From Capnocytophaga canimorsus (GTDB lineage Bacteria > Bacteroidota > Bacteroidia > Flavobacteriales > Flavobacteriaceae): a stretch of DNA of 64,000 nt. The DNA is taken from contig NZ_CP022382.1 of the NCBI RefSeq assembly GCF_002302565.1, forward strand, positions 939,001 to 1,003,000, read 5' to 3'. How positions within the stretch are numbered: the first letter of the stretch is position 1; every line of letters starts with the position of its first letter. Positions 1-8,628 of this stretch are shown here, piece by piece. A program made the translations under genes and the position numbers. The notes under the pieces are model-generated. The model searched no databases. It was not told the origin of the DNA and saw only the letters and a list, made by a program, of their open reading frames with translations.

Positions 1-43
1 TAATAAAATTCTGCAAGTATTTTAGTAATTGTAAATCGGGCAT
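1..43 (-). CDS. 5' end of a gene cut by the window edge, possibly a TrmH-family RNA methyltransferase
   Basis: An ATG on the minus strand at 43..41 opens a frame that stays open to the window edge and starts MPDLQLLKYLQNFI. A TACATTTG box lies just upstream on the same strand (58-65), so this looks like a real gene start. The opening residues resemble the N-terminus of flavobacterial TrmH-like tRNA/rRNA methyltransferases as I remember them, but fourteen residues cannot prove a family. Confidence 0.45.
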   Translation of the reverse strand, partial: MPDLQLLKYLQNFI

Positions 44-57
44 AGCATTATTTTTTG

Positions 58-65
58 CAAATGTA
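58..65 (-). promoter_or_regulatory. -7 box (TACATTTG) for the left-edge gene
   Basis: Read on the minus strand this is TACATTTG, a perfect TAnnTTTG box of the Bacteroidota primary sigma factor, 14 bases upstream of the ATG at 43. No clear -33 TTG was found at the expected distance. Confidence 0.45.
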
Positions 66-372
66 ATTTCTATTTTGATTATATCTTCTAAAAATACTCC
101 TCTTTTCACCGAATGTCCTAAGCAATGTAAAACTCTAACAATAAACACACTACAATTTGATTCCTAAAAAAAGAAAACCAAATCTTAAAACACAAATAAC
201 AAACACTTATATGCCAACTCAAAAAAATTGACTCATCACGAAATATCGCTCTATTTTAGGGATATAAAGCCATAAACAAAAGTAAAAGAACTATTGCTTA
301 CTAATTTTCAAACTTTGACTCCACTGAAATAATTTTAAGATGGGTTATTCACAAAATAAGATTAAATTTTTG
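66..372. other. AT-rich intergenic region without a recognisable gene
   Basis: This stretch lies between the divergent left-edge gene and fbaA. I see no long frame, tRNA or strong hairpin in it. It presumably holds upstream promoter elements for both neighbours. Confidence 0.5.
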
Positions 373-380
373 TATCTTTG
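373..380 (+). promoter_or_regulatory. -7 box (TATCTTTG) of fbaA
   Basis: TATCTTTG fits the TAnnTTTG consensus and lies 75 bases upstream of the fbaA ATG at 456. No TTG is found 17-23 bases upstream, so only the -7 element is supported. Confidence 0.45.
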
Positions 381-455
381 TTCACTGTTAGGCAACCTAT
401 GATTTTGTTTGCCTTATCATCTGAAAAGATAATTATAAATTCAATATTATATAAG

Positions 456-1523
456 ATGAAACATAACATTAAATCTGGTGTAGTTTTAGGAAAAGATGTA
501 CAAGAAGTTTTCCGATATGCCAAAGAAAAAGGATTTGCTTTACCGGCAGTTAATGTAGTTAACTCCGATACCATCAACGCAGTTATGGAAACGGCAGCAG
601 CAGTTAATGCTCCTGTTATTATTCAGTTTTCTAATGGAGGTGCACAATTTATGGCAGGAAAAGGACTCTCTAACGAAAACCAAAGAGCAGCCATTGCAGG
701 AGCTGTTGCAGGAGCAAAACACGTTCACGAATTAGCTGAAGCTTATGGAGTTAGCGTAATTTTACATACCGACCACTGTGCTAAAAAATTACTCCCTTGG
801 ATTGACGGTTTGCTAGATGCTTCAGAAAAACATTTCAAAGAAACTGGAAAGCCTTTGTTTAGCTCACATATGATTGACCTTTCAGAAGAGCCTTTACAAG
901 AAAACATTGAAATCTGTAAGAAATACCTTGAGCGAATGAGTAAAATGGGTATGACTTTGGAAATTGAGCTCGGAATTACTGGAGGTGAGGAAGACGGAGT
1001 TGATAATTCAGACGTACACGAATCAAAACTATACACACAACCCGAAGAGGTAGCCTTCGCTTACGAAGAACTTCTAAAAGTGAGCCCTCAATTTACGATT
1101 GCTGCCGCATTTGGTAATGTACACGGAGTATATAAACCAGGAAATGTAAAACTTACTCCAAAAATCTTGAAAAACTCACAAGAGTATATCTCTCAAAAGT
1201 ACAACGTAGCTCACAATACCGTTGATTTTGTTTTCCACGGAGGTTCCGGTTCTAGTGTTGAGGAAATTCGAGAAGCTATCTCTTACGGAGTTATTAAAAT
1301 GAATATTGATACTGATTTACAATACGCATTCACCGAAGGAGTTCGGGACTATATGGCTGCTAAAACGGATTATTTGCAATCACAAATCGGAAATCCAGAA
1401 GGAGCCGATGTGCCTAATAAAAAATATTACGACCCTCGTGTTTGGCTTAGAGAAGGTGAAAAAACATTCGTAGCACGTTTGAAAAAAGCCTTTGAAGACC
1501 TTAATAATGTGAATACTTTGTGA
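456..1523 (+). CDS. fbaA: Class II fructose-bisphosphate aldolase
   Basis: Cleaves fructose 1,6-bisphosphate to dihydroxyacetone phosphate and glyceraldehyde 3-phosphate in glycolysis, and runs in reverse in gluconeogenesis; cytosolic and zinc dependent. The 355-residue product is close to the E. coli FbaA length. HTDHCAKK at residues 104-111 carries the catalytic Asp and a zinc-ligand His; further motifs are ELGITGGEEDG, AAFGNVHGVY and FVFHGGSGSS, with the remaining metal and phosphate sites. The frame extends upstream to 378, but the ATG at 456 matches the family N-terminus and follows the -7 box at 373-380 sensibly. It is followed by its own hairpin terminator, so it is probably monocistronic. 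Confidence 0.95.
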   Translation: MKHNIKSGVVLGKDVQEVFRYAKEKGFALPAVNVVNSDTINAVMETAAAVNAPVIIQFSNGGAQFMAGKGLSNENQRAAIAGAVAGAKHVHELAEAYGVSVILHTDHCAKKLLPWIDGLLDASEKHFKETGKPLFSSHMIDLSEEPLQENIEICKKYLERMSKMGMTLEIELGITGGEEDGVDNSDVHESKLYTQPEEVAFAYEELLKVSPQFTIAAAFGNVHGVYKPGNVKLTPKILKNSQEYISQKYNVAHNTVDFVFHGGSGSSVEEIREAISYGVIKMNIDTDLQYAFTEGVRDYMAAKTDYLQSQIGNPEGADVPNKKYYDPRVWLREGEKTFVARLKKAFEDLNNVNTL

Positions 1524-1537
1524 AATAAATCTTAAAG

Positions 1538-1587
1538 AATATTACATAAATACGCTTTAAAAAGTTGTGTTTATGTAATATTTTTTT
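1538..1587 (+). terminator. Rho-independent terminator of fbaA
   Basis: Perfect 13-bp inverted repeat: 1538-1550 (AATATTACATAAA) pairs with 1570-1582 and is followed by a T run to 1587. It lies 15 bases after the fbaA stop. The right arm overlaps the accD promoter elements. Confidence 0.7.
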
Positions 1588-1594
1588 ATTTTTG
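1565..1594 (+). promoter_or_regulatory. Promoter of accD (TTG-N19-TATTTTTG)
   Basis: TTG at 1565-1567, a 19-base spacer, then TATTTTTG at 1587-1594 give both Bacteroidota promoter elements. The accD ATG is 22 bases further on. The promoter overlaps the fbaA terminator hairpin, so the two functions are packed together. Confidence 0.6.
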
Positions 1595-1616
1595 TTGTTT
1601 CAAAAATAGCAAAACT

Positions 1617-2471
1617 ATGGCTTGGTTTAAAAGAACAGCGAAAGGAATACAAACTTCTACAGAAGAGAAAAAGGATATTCCTAAAGGGTTATGGTATAAA
1701 TCACCCAGCGGTAAAATTGTTGATAATGACGAGCTTACCACCAATTATTTTGTAAGTCCAGAAGATGGTTATCACGTACGAATAGGAAGTAATGAATATT
1801 TTCAGATATTATTTGATAATAATGAATTTACCGAGCTTGATGCAAATTTGGTTTCAAAAGACCCTTTGAGTTTTGTGGACACCAAATCGTACGCCGACCG
1901 ATTGAAGGAAGCCAAAAAGAAAACAGGCTTGAAAGATGCCGTAAGAACTGCAGTAGGCAAATCAAAGGGCGAAGAATTAGTAATTGCTTGTATGGATTTT
2001 GCTTTCATCGGTGGCTCAATGGGAAGTGTGGTAGGCGAAAAAATATCAAGAGCTATTGATTATGCTATCAAAAACCGACTTCCATTTTTAATGATTTCAA
2101 AATCAGGAGGAGCTCGTATGATGGAGGCAGCACTTTCACTAATGCAAATGGCAAAAACTTCAGTAAAGTTAGCTCAACTTGATGAAGCAAAACTCCCTTA
2201 CATATCCTTATGTACCGACCCAACTACTGGAGGAACAACAGCTTCTTATGCTATGCTTGGTGATATTAACATCGCCGAACCTGGTGCCTTGATTGGGTTT
2301 GCAGGACCGCGTGTAGTAAAAGACACTACCGGTCAAGACCTACCAGAAGGCTTCCAAACCGCTGAATTCGTTTTAGAACACGGATTTCTTGATTTTATAG
2401 TAAATCGTAAAGAGCTCAAAAACAAAGTTAATTTGTATCTGGATTTGGTACTAAACCGACCTATAAGGTAA
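1617..2471 (+). CDS. accD: Acetyl-CoA carboxylase carboxyltransferase subunit beta, zinc-ribbon cysteines missing
   Basis: Beta half of the carboxyltransferase that moves the carboxyl group from biotin to acetyl-CoA, making malonyl-CoA for fatty acid synthesis; it pairs with AccA, which is not in this window. The 284-residue protein has the crotonase-like core, with [24 protein letters not shown] and [12 protein letters not shown]. In E. coli AccD an N-terminal zinc ribbon of four Cys precedes this core. Here the matching stretch ([13 protein letters not shown] ... [11 protein letters not shown], about residues 24-56) has Ser and Asp where Cys is expected, so the fold position is kept but zinc cannot be bound. 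This appears typical of flavobacterial AccD. It has its own promoter and terminator. Confidence 0.93.
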   Translation: MAWFKRTAKGIQTSTEEKKDIPKGLWYKSPSGKIVDNDELTTNYFVSPEDGYHVRIGSNEYFQILFDNNEFTELDANLVSKDPLSFVDTKSYADRLKEAKKKTGLKDAVRTAVGKSKGEELVIACMDFAFIGGSMGSVVGEKISRAIDYAIKNRLPFLMISKSGGARMMEAALSLMQMAKTSVKLAQLDEAKLPYISLCTDPTTGGTTASYAMLGDINIAEPGALIGFAGPRVVKDTTGQDLPEGFQTAEFVLEHGFLDFIVNRKELKNKVNLYLDLVLNRPIR

Positions 2472-2518
2472 AGTTTATTTGCCTAGTATATAAAAAACAA
2501 AAATATAAAGTGTATCGC

Positions 2519-2541
2519 AAGGTTGCCCAAAAGGCAACCTT
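2519..2541 (+). terminator. Rho-independent terminator of accD
   Basis: A 9-bp stem AAGGTTGCC/GGCAACCTT with a five-base loop, 47 bases after the accD stop and before the convergent gene at 2589. It is GC-rich for this genome, and may also end the opposite transcript. Confidence 0.65.
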
Positions 2542-2588
2542 ATTACTTCATACAATAAAATAATAGACTTTAAAATTAGAAACTGATT

Positions 2589-3467
2589 TTACTTTACTTT
2601 CAAAAAATTACTTAACATTGGAGGAATCCTATCTTCTGAGTACTCTCCCCAGAGATAAAAACTCATCACACAAGCGATATTTTTACCTCGCACCTTCTGG
2701 GCAATAACATAAGTGATATATTTCTGATTATCATTGTTTTCAGAAGTTACAACATATACTAACTTACGAACCTTTGTAGGCATATCCTCAAAAAGCATTT
2801 CTTGCTCAACATCAGTAACTAGTTTCAATTGATTTCCTTCGGGTGGATTTTGAAAGCCTATGCTTGCTTTTTGTAGTTGCATTGCATTAGCTTCTTTGGC
2901 TTTTTCCAAGCTACTATGTACCGACCAATTCATCTGTTCACCAGTTGTTTTATCTGCCAATCGGTCAATTTGTATCCATTCCCAATTTTCATTTTTAGGA
3001 ACAGCTCTACCTACAAAGTTGATTTTCCCATCTTGTTCAATAGGAAGAGTGTCGAATTGTCCAGCTGTAAGATAATCAAAAAAAGCCGTATTTACAGTGG
3101 TTTTATCAAATCTATCTATACTAGCAAAAGCAATCTCGGCTATTTTTCCTCGTATCCCTACGTAATAATAAAAGAAATTATCATAGAGATCATCTGCCAA
3201 TTTATCGCTATAATGAACGTAAAAATGTGGAAGTTTCAAATCAGAATCATTTTTAATTTCTAACTCGTTTTCTAAGGCATATTTCTTTTTCAAGCTATCC
3301 AATTCTTCTGTTAGATAATCGGTTACTAACACCCTAAAAATGGTATTTTCATATTTAAAAAGTACGCCATCTTCTTCCATTAAACTCCAACTTACATTTT
3401 CCTTGATGATAGATTGCGAAAGTAGTGTTTGTGCAATTAACAACAACAAAAAGCATAGTTTATTCAT
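2589..3467 (-). CDS. Secreted protein of unknown function
   Basis: The 292-residue product starts MNKLCFLLLLIAQTLLSQS, a typical Sec signal peptide with likely cleavage near residue 19, so it should be exported. I do not recognise the family. The mature part is soluble-looking with mixed alpha/beta character and no obvious catalytic motif or lipobox. Two in-frame ATGs lie upstream (the frame reaches 3497), but only the start at 3467 puts the hydrophobic segment at the N-terminus. It stands alone, convergent with accD and divergent from comM, with a TATCTTTG box at 3495-3502. Confidence 0.75.
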   Translation of the reverse strand: MNKLCFLLLLIAQTLLSQSIIKENVSWSLMEEDGVLFKYENTIFRVLVTDYLTEELDSLKKKYALENELEIKNDSDLKLPHFYVHYSDKLADDLYDNFFYYYVGIRGKIAEIAFASIDRFDKTTVNTAFFDYLTAGQFDTLPIEQDGKINFVGRAVPKNENWEWIQIDRLADKTTGEQMNWSVHSSLEKAKEANAMQLQKASIGFQNPPEGNQLKLVTDVEQEMLFEDMPTKVRKLVYVVTSENNDNQKYITYVIAQKVRGKNIACVMSFYLWGEYSEDRIPPMLSNFLKVK

Positions 3468-3494
3468 AATCATATATTTAAAACAATTCTTACA

Positions 3495-3502
3495 CAAAGA
3501 TA
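3495..3502 (-). promoter_or_regulatory. -7 box (TATCTTTG) for the secreted protein at 2589-3467
   Basis: Minus-strand TATCTTTG, 27 bases upstream of the chosen ATG at 3467. No -33 element at the right distance was seen. Confidence 0.45.
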
Positions 3503-3551
3503 GTCAAATATATCAAATTCGGATTTTTTAAACAATAATTTTAAAGATGAA

Positions 3552-3581
3552 TTGTTATTATCAATAAAATTTCTAATTTTG
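3552..3581 (+). promoter_or_regulatory. Promoter of the comM-folP-cdaA operon (TTG-N19-TAATTTTG)
   Basis: TTG at 3552-3554, 19-base spacer, TAATTTTG at 3574-3581; the comM ATG follows 18 bases later. Both elements match the Bacteroidota consensus. Confidence 0.6.
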
Positions 3582-3599
3582 TGAGAAACCTTTTTGCTT

Positions 3600-5135
3600 A
3601 TGCTTGTAAAAATATACGGAAGTGCTGTTTTTGGAGTGGAAGCCACCACCATCACCATTGAAGTCAACATTGATAAAGGCGTTGGATATCATTTGGTAGG
3701 GCTACCTGATAGTGCCATTAAAGAAAGTAGCTATCGTATTGGAGCGGCATTACAAAACAATGGCTATAAAATTCCTGGAAAAAAAATTACTATCAATATG
3801 GCTCCTGCCGATATGCGTAAGGAAGGCTCAGCGTACGATTTGAGTTTTGCTATCGGGATTTTAGCCGCTAACGGACAAGTACAAGCTGATGATTTAGAGA
3901 GATATATCATTATGGGTGAGCTTTCTTTGGACGGAAGTCTTCAACCTATAAAAGGAGCTTTGCCTATTGCCATACAAGCACGTAAAGAGGGTTTCAAAGG
4001 CTTCATTCTACCTGCTCAAAATGCCAAAGAAGCTGCCATAGTTGATAATTTGGACGTTTATGGTGTTGAAAATATCAAAGATGTGATTGATTTCTTCAAC
4101 GGAGAAAAAAATCTCGAAAAAACAGAAATCGACACACGAAAAGAATTTTTCAAAAACTTGGATTTTCCTGAATTTGATTTTGCTGATGTTAAAGGACAAG
4201 AATCCATCAAACGATGTATGGAAATTGCGGCGGCGGGGGGGCATAATATCATTTTGATTGGTCCTCCTGGTTCAGGTAAAACAATGTTAGCCAAACGATT
4301 ACCCAGTATTCTTCCACCAATGACCTTACACGAAGCGTTGGAAACCACCAAGATACATAGTGTAGTGGGGCGAATTAAAGAGAGTGGATTGATGAGTCAT
4401 CGCCCATTTCGCAGTCCGCATCATACCATTTCAGATGTCGCTTTGGTAGGAGGAGGTGCTTATCCGCAGCCAGGTGAAATTTCGTTGGCTCATAATGGCG
4501 TTCTTTTTCTTGACGAACTTCCTGAATTTAAGCGTTCTGTATTAGAAGTGATGCGTCAGCCCTTGGAAGACAGAGAAGTAACCATTTCAAGAGCTAAATT
4601 TTCGGTTACATACCCTGCTTCATTTATGTTGGTGGCGAGTATGAATCCGAGTCCGAGTGGCTATTTTAACGACCCCGATGCTCCTGTTACCTCAACACCT
4701 GCCGAAATGCAACGGTATCTGAGTAAAATTTCAGGACCTTTGTTAGACCGAATTGATATCCATATTGAGGTAAATCCCGTACCTTTCGAAAAACTTTCGT
4801 GTGAGCAAAAAGCTGAAAGTAGCAAAGTTATCCGTCAGCGAGTGATTGAAGCACGAAACGTTCAGACACAGCGATTTAGTGAATATCCTAATATTCATTA
4901 CAACGCACAAATGAACACCAAACAAATCCGAAAATATTGCAAATTGGACGAGGCTTCGTTAGAACTTCTCAAAAATGCAATGCAACGGCTCAACCTTTCT
5001 GCACGTGCTTACGACCGAATTTTAAAAGTAGCCCGAACCATTGCTGATTTGGAAAAATCCGAAAACGTAAAGCAACATCACATCGGAGAGGCAATTCAAT
5101 ATCGAAGTTTGGATAGAGAAGGCTGGTTTGGATAA
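3600..5135 (+). CDS. comM: YifB/ComM-family AAA+ ATPase (Mg-chelatase-like)
   Basis: In naturally transformable bacteria ComM is a hexameric helicase that extends branch migration during uptake recombination; in others the YifB role is unclear. The 511-residue protein has the N-terminal S5/Lon-like domain (about 1-170), Walker A GPPGSGKT at 221-228, Walker B VLFLDE at 301-306, and the C-terminal Mg-chelatase lid with ARAYDRILKVARTIADLE. I chose the ATG at 3600 (a TTG two codons upstream is also possible) because it fits the usual MLVKIYGSA start. Codons 212-214 contain a run of seven G (4235-4241), rare in this AT-rich genome and a possible slippage site. It is first in an operon; folP follows after 26 bases. 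Confidence 0.92.
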   Translation: MLVKIYGSAVFGVEATTITIEVNIDKGVGYHLVGLPDSAIKESSYRIGAALQNNGYKIPGKKITINMAPADMRKEGSAYDLSFAIGILAANGQVQADDLERYIIMGELSLDGSLQPIKGALPIAIQARKEGFKGFILPAQNAKEAAIVDNLDVYGVENIKDVIDFFNGEKNLEKTEIDTRKEFFKNLDFPEFDFADVKGQESIKRCMEIAAAGGHNIILIGPPGSGKTMLAKRLPSILPPMTLHEALETTKIHSVVGRIKESGLMSHRPFRSPHHTISDVALVGGGAYPQPGEISLAHNGVLFLDELPEFKRSVLEVMRQPLEDREVTISRAKFSVTYPASFMLVASMNPSPSGYFNDPDAPVTSTPAEMQRYLSKISGPLLDRIDIHIEVNPVPFEKLSCEQKAESSKVIRQRVIEARNVQTQRFSEYPNIHYNAQMNTKQIRKYCKLDEASLELLKNAMQRLNLSARAYDRILKVARTIADLEKSENVKQHHIGEAIQYRSLDREGWFG

Positions 5136-5161
5136 TCTTTTAATCTTTTAATCTTAATGAA

Positions 5162-5986
5162 ATGACTATAAACTGCCACGGCGAACTCTTGGATTTAACT
5201 TCTGCGAAAATTATGGGAATTATCAATATCACCCCTGATTCTTTCTATGAAAATAGCAGAGCTTCTTCCAAAGATCTCCTTAAAAAAGCCGAAAAAATGC
5301 TTGAACAAGGAGCTGATTTATTAGATATTGGAGGATATAGTTCACGCCCTGGTGCTACTGAAGTTTCTCAGGAAGAAGAATTAAGGCGAGTAGTTCCTGT
5401 GGTAAAAACATTGGTAAAAACTTTTCCGAAGGTTCGTATTTCGGTGGATACTTTCCGAAGTGAAGTAGCACGTCAGTCTCTTTTAGAGGGAGCTTGTATG
5501 ATAAATGATATTTCTGCGGGACATCTTGATGAGAAAATGTGGCAGATTATTGCTGATTTTCAAGTGCCTTATATTGCAATGCATATGAAAGGAACCCCAA
5601 AAAATATGCAAGAACACACTCATTATCAAGATATTGTAAAGGAAATGATTTTCTACTTTTCACAAATTAAAGCCAAAGCTCAACAATATGGGATTAATGA
5701 TTTAATTATAGACCCTGGTTTTGGTTTTTCAAAAACGTTGGAGCAAAATTATGAAATCTTGCGTAAGTTATCCCTTTTTAGAATTTTAGACGTTCCCATT
5801 TTAGTAGGAGTTTCACGAAAATCAATGCTGTATCGTTTACTACAAACCACTGCTGAGAATGCTCTCAATGCCACCACCATAGTAAATACACTCGCCTTAA
5901 CAAAAGGGGCACACATTTTACGCGTACACGATGTGCAACAAGCCAAAGAATGTGTACAAATTTTTGAAAAAATGGAAAAATTATGA
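5162..5986 (+). CDS. folP: Dihydropteroate synthase
   Basis: Condenses p-aminobenzoate with dihydropterin pyrophosphate to dihydropteroate in folate synthesis; the sulfonamide target. The 274-residue TIM barrel shows the family signatures in order: MGIINITPDSF, DIGGYSSRPGA, ISVDTFR, MINDISAG, the IIDPGFGFSKT stretch and GVSRKSM. It lies between comM and a small lipoprotein gene whose start overlaps its stop by four bases (ATGA), so translation is probably coupled. Confidence 0.96.
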   Translation: MTINCHGELLDLTSAKIMGIINITPDSFYENSRASSKDLLKKAEKMLEQGADLLDIGGYSSRPGATEVSQEEELRRVVPVVKTLVKTFPKVRISVDTFRSEVARQSLLEGACMINDISAGHLDEKMWQIIADFQVPYIAMHMKGTPKNMQEHTHYQDIVKEMIFYFSQIKAKAQQYGINDLIIDPGFGFSKTLEQNYEILRKLSLFRILDVPILVGVSRKSMLYRLLQTTAENALNATTIVNTLALTKGAHILRVHDVQQAKECVQIFEKMEKL

Positions 5987-6540
5987 AGCAAATCCTCATT
6001 TTATTATTGTCTTTGTTTTTTACACAATGTACTCAGCGTGAGATACAATTACCACAAGTTTCAGGAGTTTTACAATCGGAAATGGTAGACTATTCGGTAA
6101 TTTATGTCTTTTTCAATGAAGAAAATCAAGAAGCGGAACTTAACGCGAATAGCTTGATTACATCAACACATTGGGTTTTTCATATAGACCGACGATTGAC
6201 AATGCGTCAAGCTGCTGAAAAAATCATCAAAATGCAAGAAAAAAAGGAAAAACCAGGAATGCATAACAATCCTAACTCACGTAACTTTTTTTCAGTTGCT
6301 GATATGGAAAACAAGCAATTACGTTTTTTAGAGTTTACCAAACAGCGATTCGATTGGAAAGGAATTGATACTGAAAAAATCCCTCAACTTTCGGCGATAG
6401 CCAACTCCGAAGGCAGTTTTGAAACTCGCACCGATGCCGTTTGGGTAGATGGTGCTATGAATTTTCAAGATTTTGCTGTACTTTTATACCAAACTCAACT
6501 AAAAGGATTGTTTTTAACAAAAATATATGTTCAACCTTAA
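5983..6540 (+). CDS. Putative lipoprotein of unknown function next to cdaA
   Basis: The 185-residue product begins MKQILILLLSLFFTQC, with a lipobox ending in Cys16, so it is probably a lipoprotein facing the periplasm or outer membrane. I do not recognise the family. The C-terminal stretch (VWVDGAMNFQDFAVLLYQT) has a faint look of the ExbD/TolR periplasmic domain, which is only an impression. The ATG overlaps the folP stop and cdaA starts 12 bases after its end, so it is made together with the c-di-AMP synthase. In Firmicutes the cdaA neighbour is the regulator CdaR (YbbR repeats); no YbbR motif is visible here. Confidence 0.8.
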   Translation: MKQILILLLSLFFTQCTQREIQLPQVSGVLQSEMVDYSVIYVFFNEENQEAELNANSLITSTHWVFHIDRRLTMRQAAEKIIKMQEKKEKPGMHNNPNSRNFFSVADMENKQLRFLEFTKQRFDWKGIDTEKIPQLSAIANSEGSFETRTDAVWVDGAMNFQDFAVLLYQTQLKGLFLTKIYVQP

Positions 6541-6552
6541 AAATATTCGTTT

Positions 6553-7320
6553 TTGGAATTGATAGAAATTTTAAATTTTACACTTGCCGATTTTATTGAT
6601 ATTCTGCTGGTTGCTTTACTGCTCTATTACGTATATAAGCTCAGTCGGGGTACGGTTGCCATCAATATATTTTGGGGGATTGTTATCATTTATTTGATTT
6701 GGAAGATTACTGAAGCTCTGGAAATGGAGCTACTTAGCAATATTTTGGGGCAGTTTATTGGAGTAGGCGTTTTTGCTCTGATTGTGGTTTTTCAAGAAGA
6801 AATTCGTCGTTTTCTACTCACCATAGGTTCACATCGGTTTTCAAAATCGTTGTATTTTATGAATCTAAACAAAAAAAATAATAATTTACGTGTAGAGGTA
6901 TTGGTATCTGCTTGTCAGAAATTAGCAGCAACCCACACGGGGGCTTTAATTGTTTTAGAGCGCAACATATCTCTTGACTTTGTTAGAACCACAGGTGATA
7001 AAATGGATATTGATGTAAATGAACCCATATTGGAGAGTATTTTTTACAAAAATAGCCCTCTACACGATGGAGCTATCGTCATAAAACAAAATCGAATTGT
7101 AGCCACACGGGTAGTGCTGCCTGTGGTTAGCCAAAATGCAATTCCTAAAAAATACGGACTAAGACATCGGGCTGCCACTTCAATTACTGAAAAAACCGAT
7201 GCTACAGCTCTGGTAGTTTCTGAGGAAACGGGAAAAATTTCATATTTTAAAAATGGAGGATTTGTACATTACAAAAATGACAGCGAGCTTATCGAGCTTA
7301 TTGTAAAGGATTTGGCTTAA
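6553..7320 (+). CDS. cdaA: Diadenylate cyclase CdaA (c-di-AMP synthase)
   Basis: Joins two ATP into the second messenger cyclic di-AMP, which controls potassium and osmolyte balance and wall stress. The 255-residue protein has three predicted membrane helices in residues 12-85, then a DAC (DisA_N) domain with the catalytic DGA at 172-174 and RHRAA at 204-208. The start appears to be TTG at 6553; no suitable ATG exists before the first membrane helix, and the TTG start matches the family N-terminus. It lies 12 bases after the lipoprotein gene and directly abuts the DUF2851 gene, whose ATG follows its stop codon without a gap. Confidence 0.93.
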   Translation: MELIEILNFTLADFIDILLVALLLYYVYKLSRGTVAINIFWGIVIIYLIWKITEALEMELLSNILGQFIGVGVFALIVVFQEEIRRFLLTIGSHRFSKSLYFMNLNKKNNNLRVEVLVSACQKLAATHTGALIVLERNISLDFVRTTGDKMDIDVNEPILESIFYKNSPLHDGAIVIKQNRIVATRVVLPVVSQNAIPKKYGLRHRAATSITEKTDATALVVSEETGKISYFKNGGFVHYKNDSELIELIVKDLA

Positions 7321-8598
7321 ATGCGAGAAGAAGTATTGCATTATCTTTGGAAGCAAAAGAAAATAGCTTTTTCGGGGCTTACCACAGCTTCGGGAGAGTC
7401 GTTATATATTTTTGATTTTGGGCAATATAATCCCAATTCAGGTCCCGATTTTCTATCGGCGAAAATTCGTATCGGAGAACAAATTTGGATAGGAAATGTT
7501 GAAATTCACACCCAATCATCGCATTGGTATGTACATAAGCACGAAAATAATCCTGCCTTTTCTAACATTATTCTGCACGTAGTCTGGCAACACGATGTGG
7601 AGATTTTCAGTAGCCACGAACAAAAAATACCTGTATTAGAACTTAAAAATCAAGTAGATGAATCCTTAATCAGGCATTGTGAGGCTTTACTTTCTTTTCC
7701 AAAAAAATTTATCAACTGTGAAAATGATTTCAAACAGATAAATGACTCTATTTCAGAAGATTGGAATACAAACTTATTCTTACAACGATTAAAAGAAAAA
7801 ACTCAACGTATTGAAATACTTCATAAAAGCTGTAATTCGGATTGGGAAAAACTACTTTTTTTATTGCTTTTGAAAAATTTTGGAGGTATAGTTAATGGCG
7901 AGGCCTTTTTACAAATGGGCAAAACTCTTGATTTTTCGATAATCCGAAAAGAAAAACATTACCCACTCCATCTGGAAACACTCTTTTTCGGACAGTTACA
8001 AATGCTTTCTGACGATGTACACGATACCTACTTTTTAGAAATTAAAAAGGAATATGCATATCTGAAATTGAAATACGCACTCAATGATTCTGTTGTTGGG
8101 GTACGCTTTTCCAAACTTCGTCCACAAGGATTTCCTACGCTCAGGCTTTCACAACTTGGGCAATTGTATGAAAAAAATGAAGGTTTATTTTCTCGTTTTA
8201 TTCATACAAAAACATTTGACGAATTCAAAACTCTTTTGGCAGTAATTGCTTCTGAATATTGGAATAACCATTATACTTTTGGTAAAGAATCTGGAAAAAG
8301 TACTAAAAAAATATCTCAAGAACTCATCAGACTCATTTGGATAAACACACTGCTTCCTCTGCAATATTATTATAGTCAAAATCAAGGATATGATATATCG
8401 GAACAGCTTAAAAATCGTATTAAAGAACTTCCTAAGGAAAAAAATCATATCATAACAGCTTTTGAAAAAATTGGAGCGAAAGTTACTTCTGCTTTTGATA
8501 CGCAAGTTATATTACAACAATACAATAGCTATTGCATCAAAAATCGATGTTTAGAATGTGAAATCGGAAATAAAATACTGAGGAATAACAACCCATAA
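7321..8598 (+). CDS. DUF2851 family protein
   Basis: Conserved Bacteroidota protein of unknown function, 425 residues, soluble. The family marks are in the N-terminal half: NPNSGPDFLSAKI near residue 40, GNVEIH near 59, HWYVHKH and NIILHVVWQHD. The pattern of conserved Asp, Glu and His on beta strands recalls metal-dependent nucleases, but this is only a visual impression. The C-terminus has a Cys pair (NRCLECEIG, about 413-421) that could bind metal. The ATG sits immediately after the cdaA stop, so it is co-translated with the c-di-AMP synthase. Confidence 0.85.
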   Translation: MREEVLHYLWKQKKIAFSGLTTASGESLYIFDFGQYNPNSGPDFLSAKIRIGEQIWIGNVEIHTQSSHWYVHKHENNPAFSNIILHVVWQHDVEIFSSHEQKIPVLELKNQVDESLIRHCEALLSFPKKFINCENDFKQINDSISEDWNTNLFLQRLKEKTQRIEILHKSCNSDWEKLLFLLLLKNFGGIVNGEAFLQMGKTLDFSIIRKEKHYPLHLETLFFGQLQMLSDDVHDTYFLEIKKEYAYLKLKYALNDSVVGVRFSKLRPQGFPTLRLSQLGQLYEKNEGLFSRFIHTKTFDEFKTLLAVIASEYWNNHYTFGKESGKSTKKISQELIRLIWINTLLPLQYYYSQNQGYDISEQLKNRIKELPKEKNHIITAFEKIGAKVTSAFDTQVILQQYNSYCIKNRCLECEIGNKILRNNNP

Positions 8599-8628
8599 TC
8601 TTGTATAAAACAACACATTATAATAAAA

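Noticed and set aside
7321-8598. DUF2851 as a PD-(D/E)xK nuclease
   Set aside because: The Asp and Glu positions are suggestive, but the ExK lysine is not visible (EIH instead), so I do not call it.
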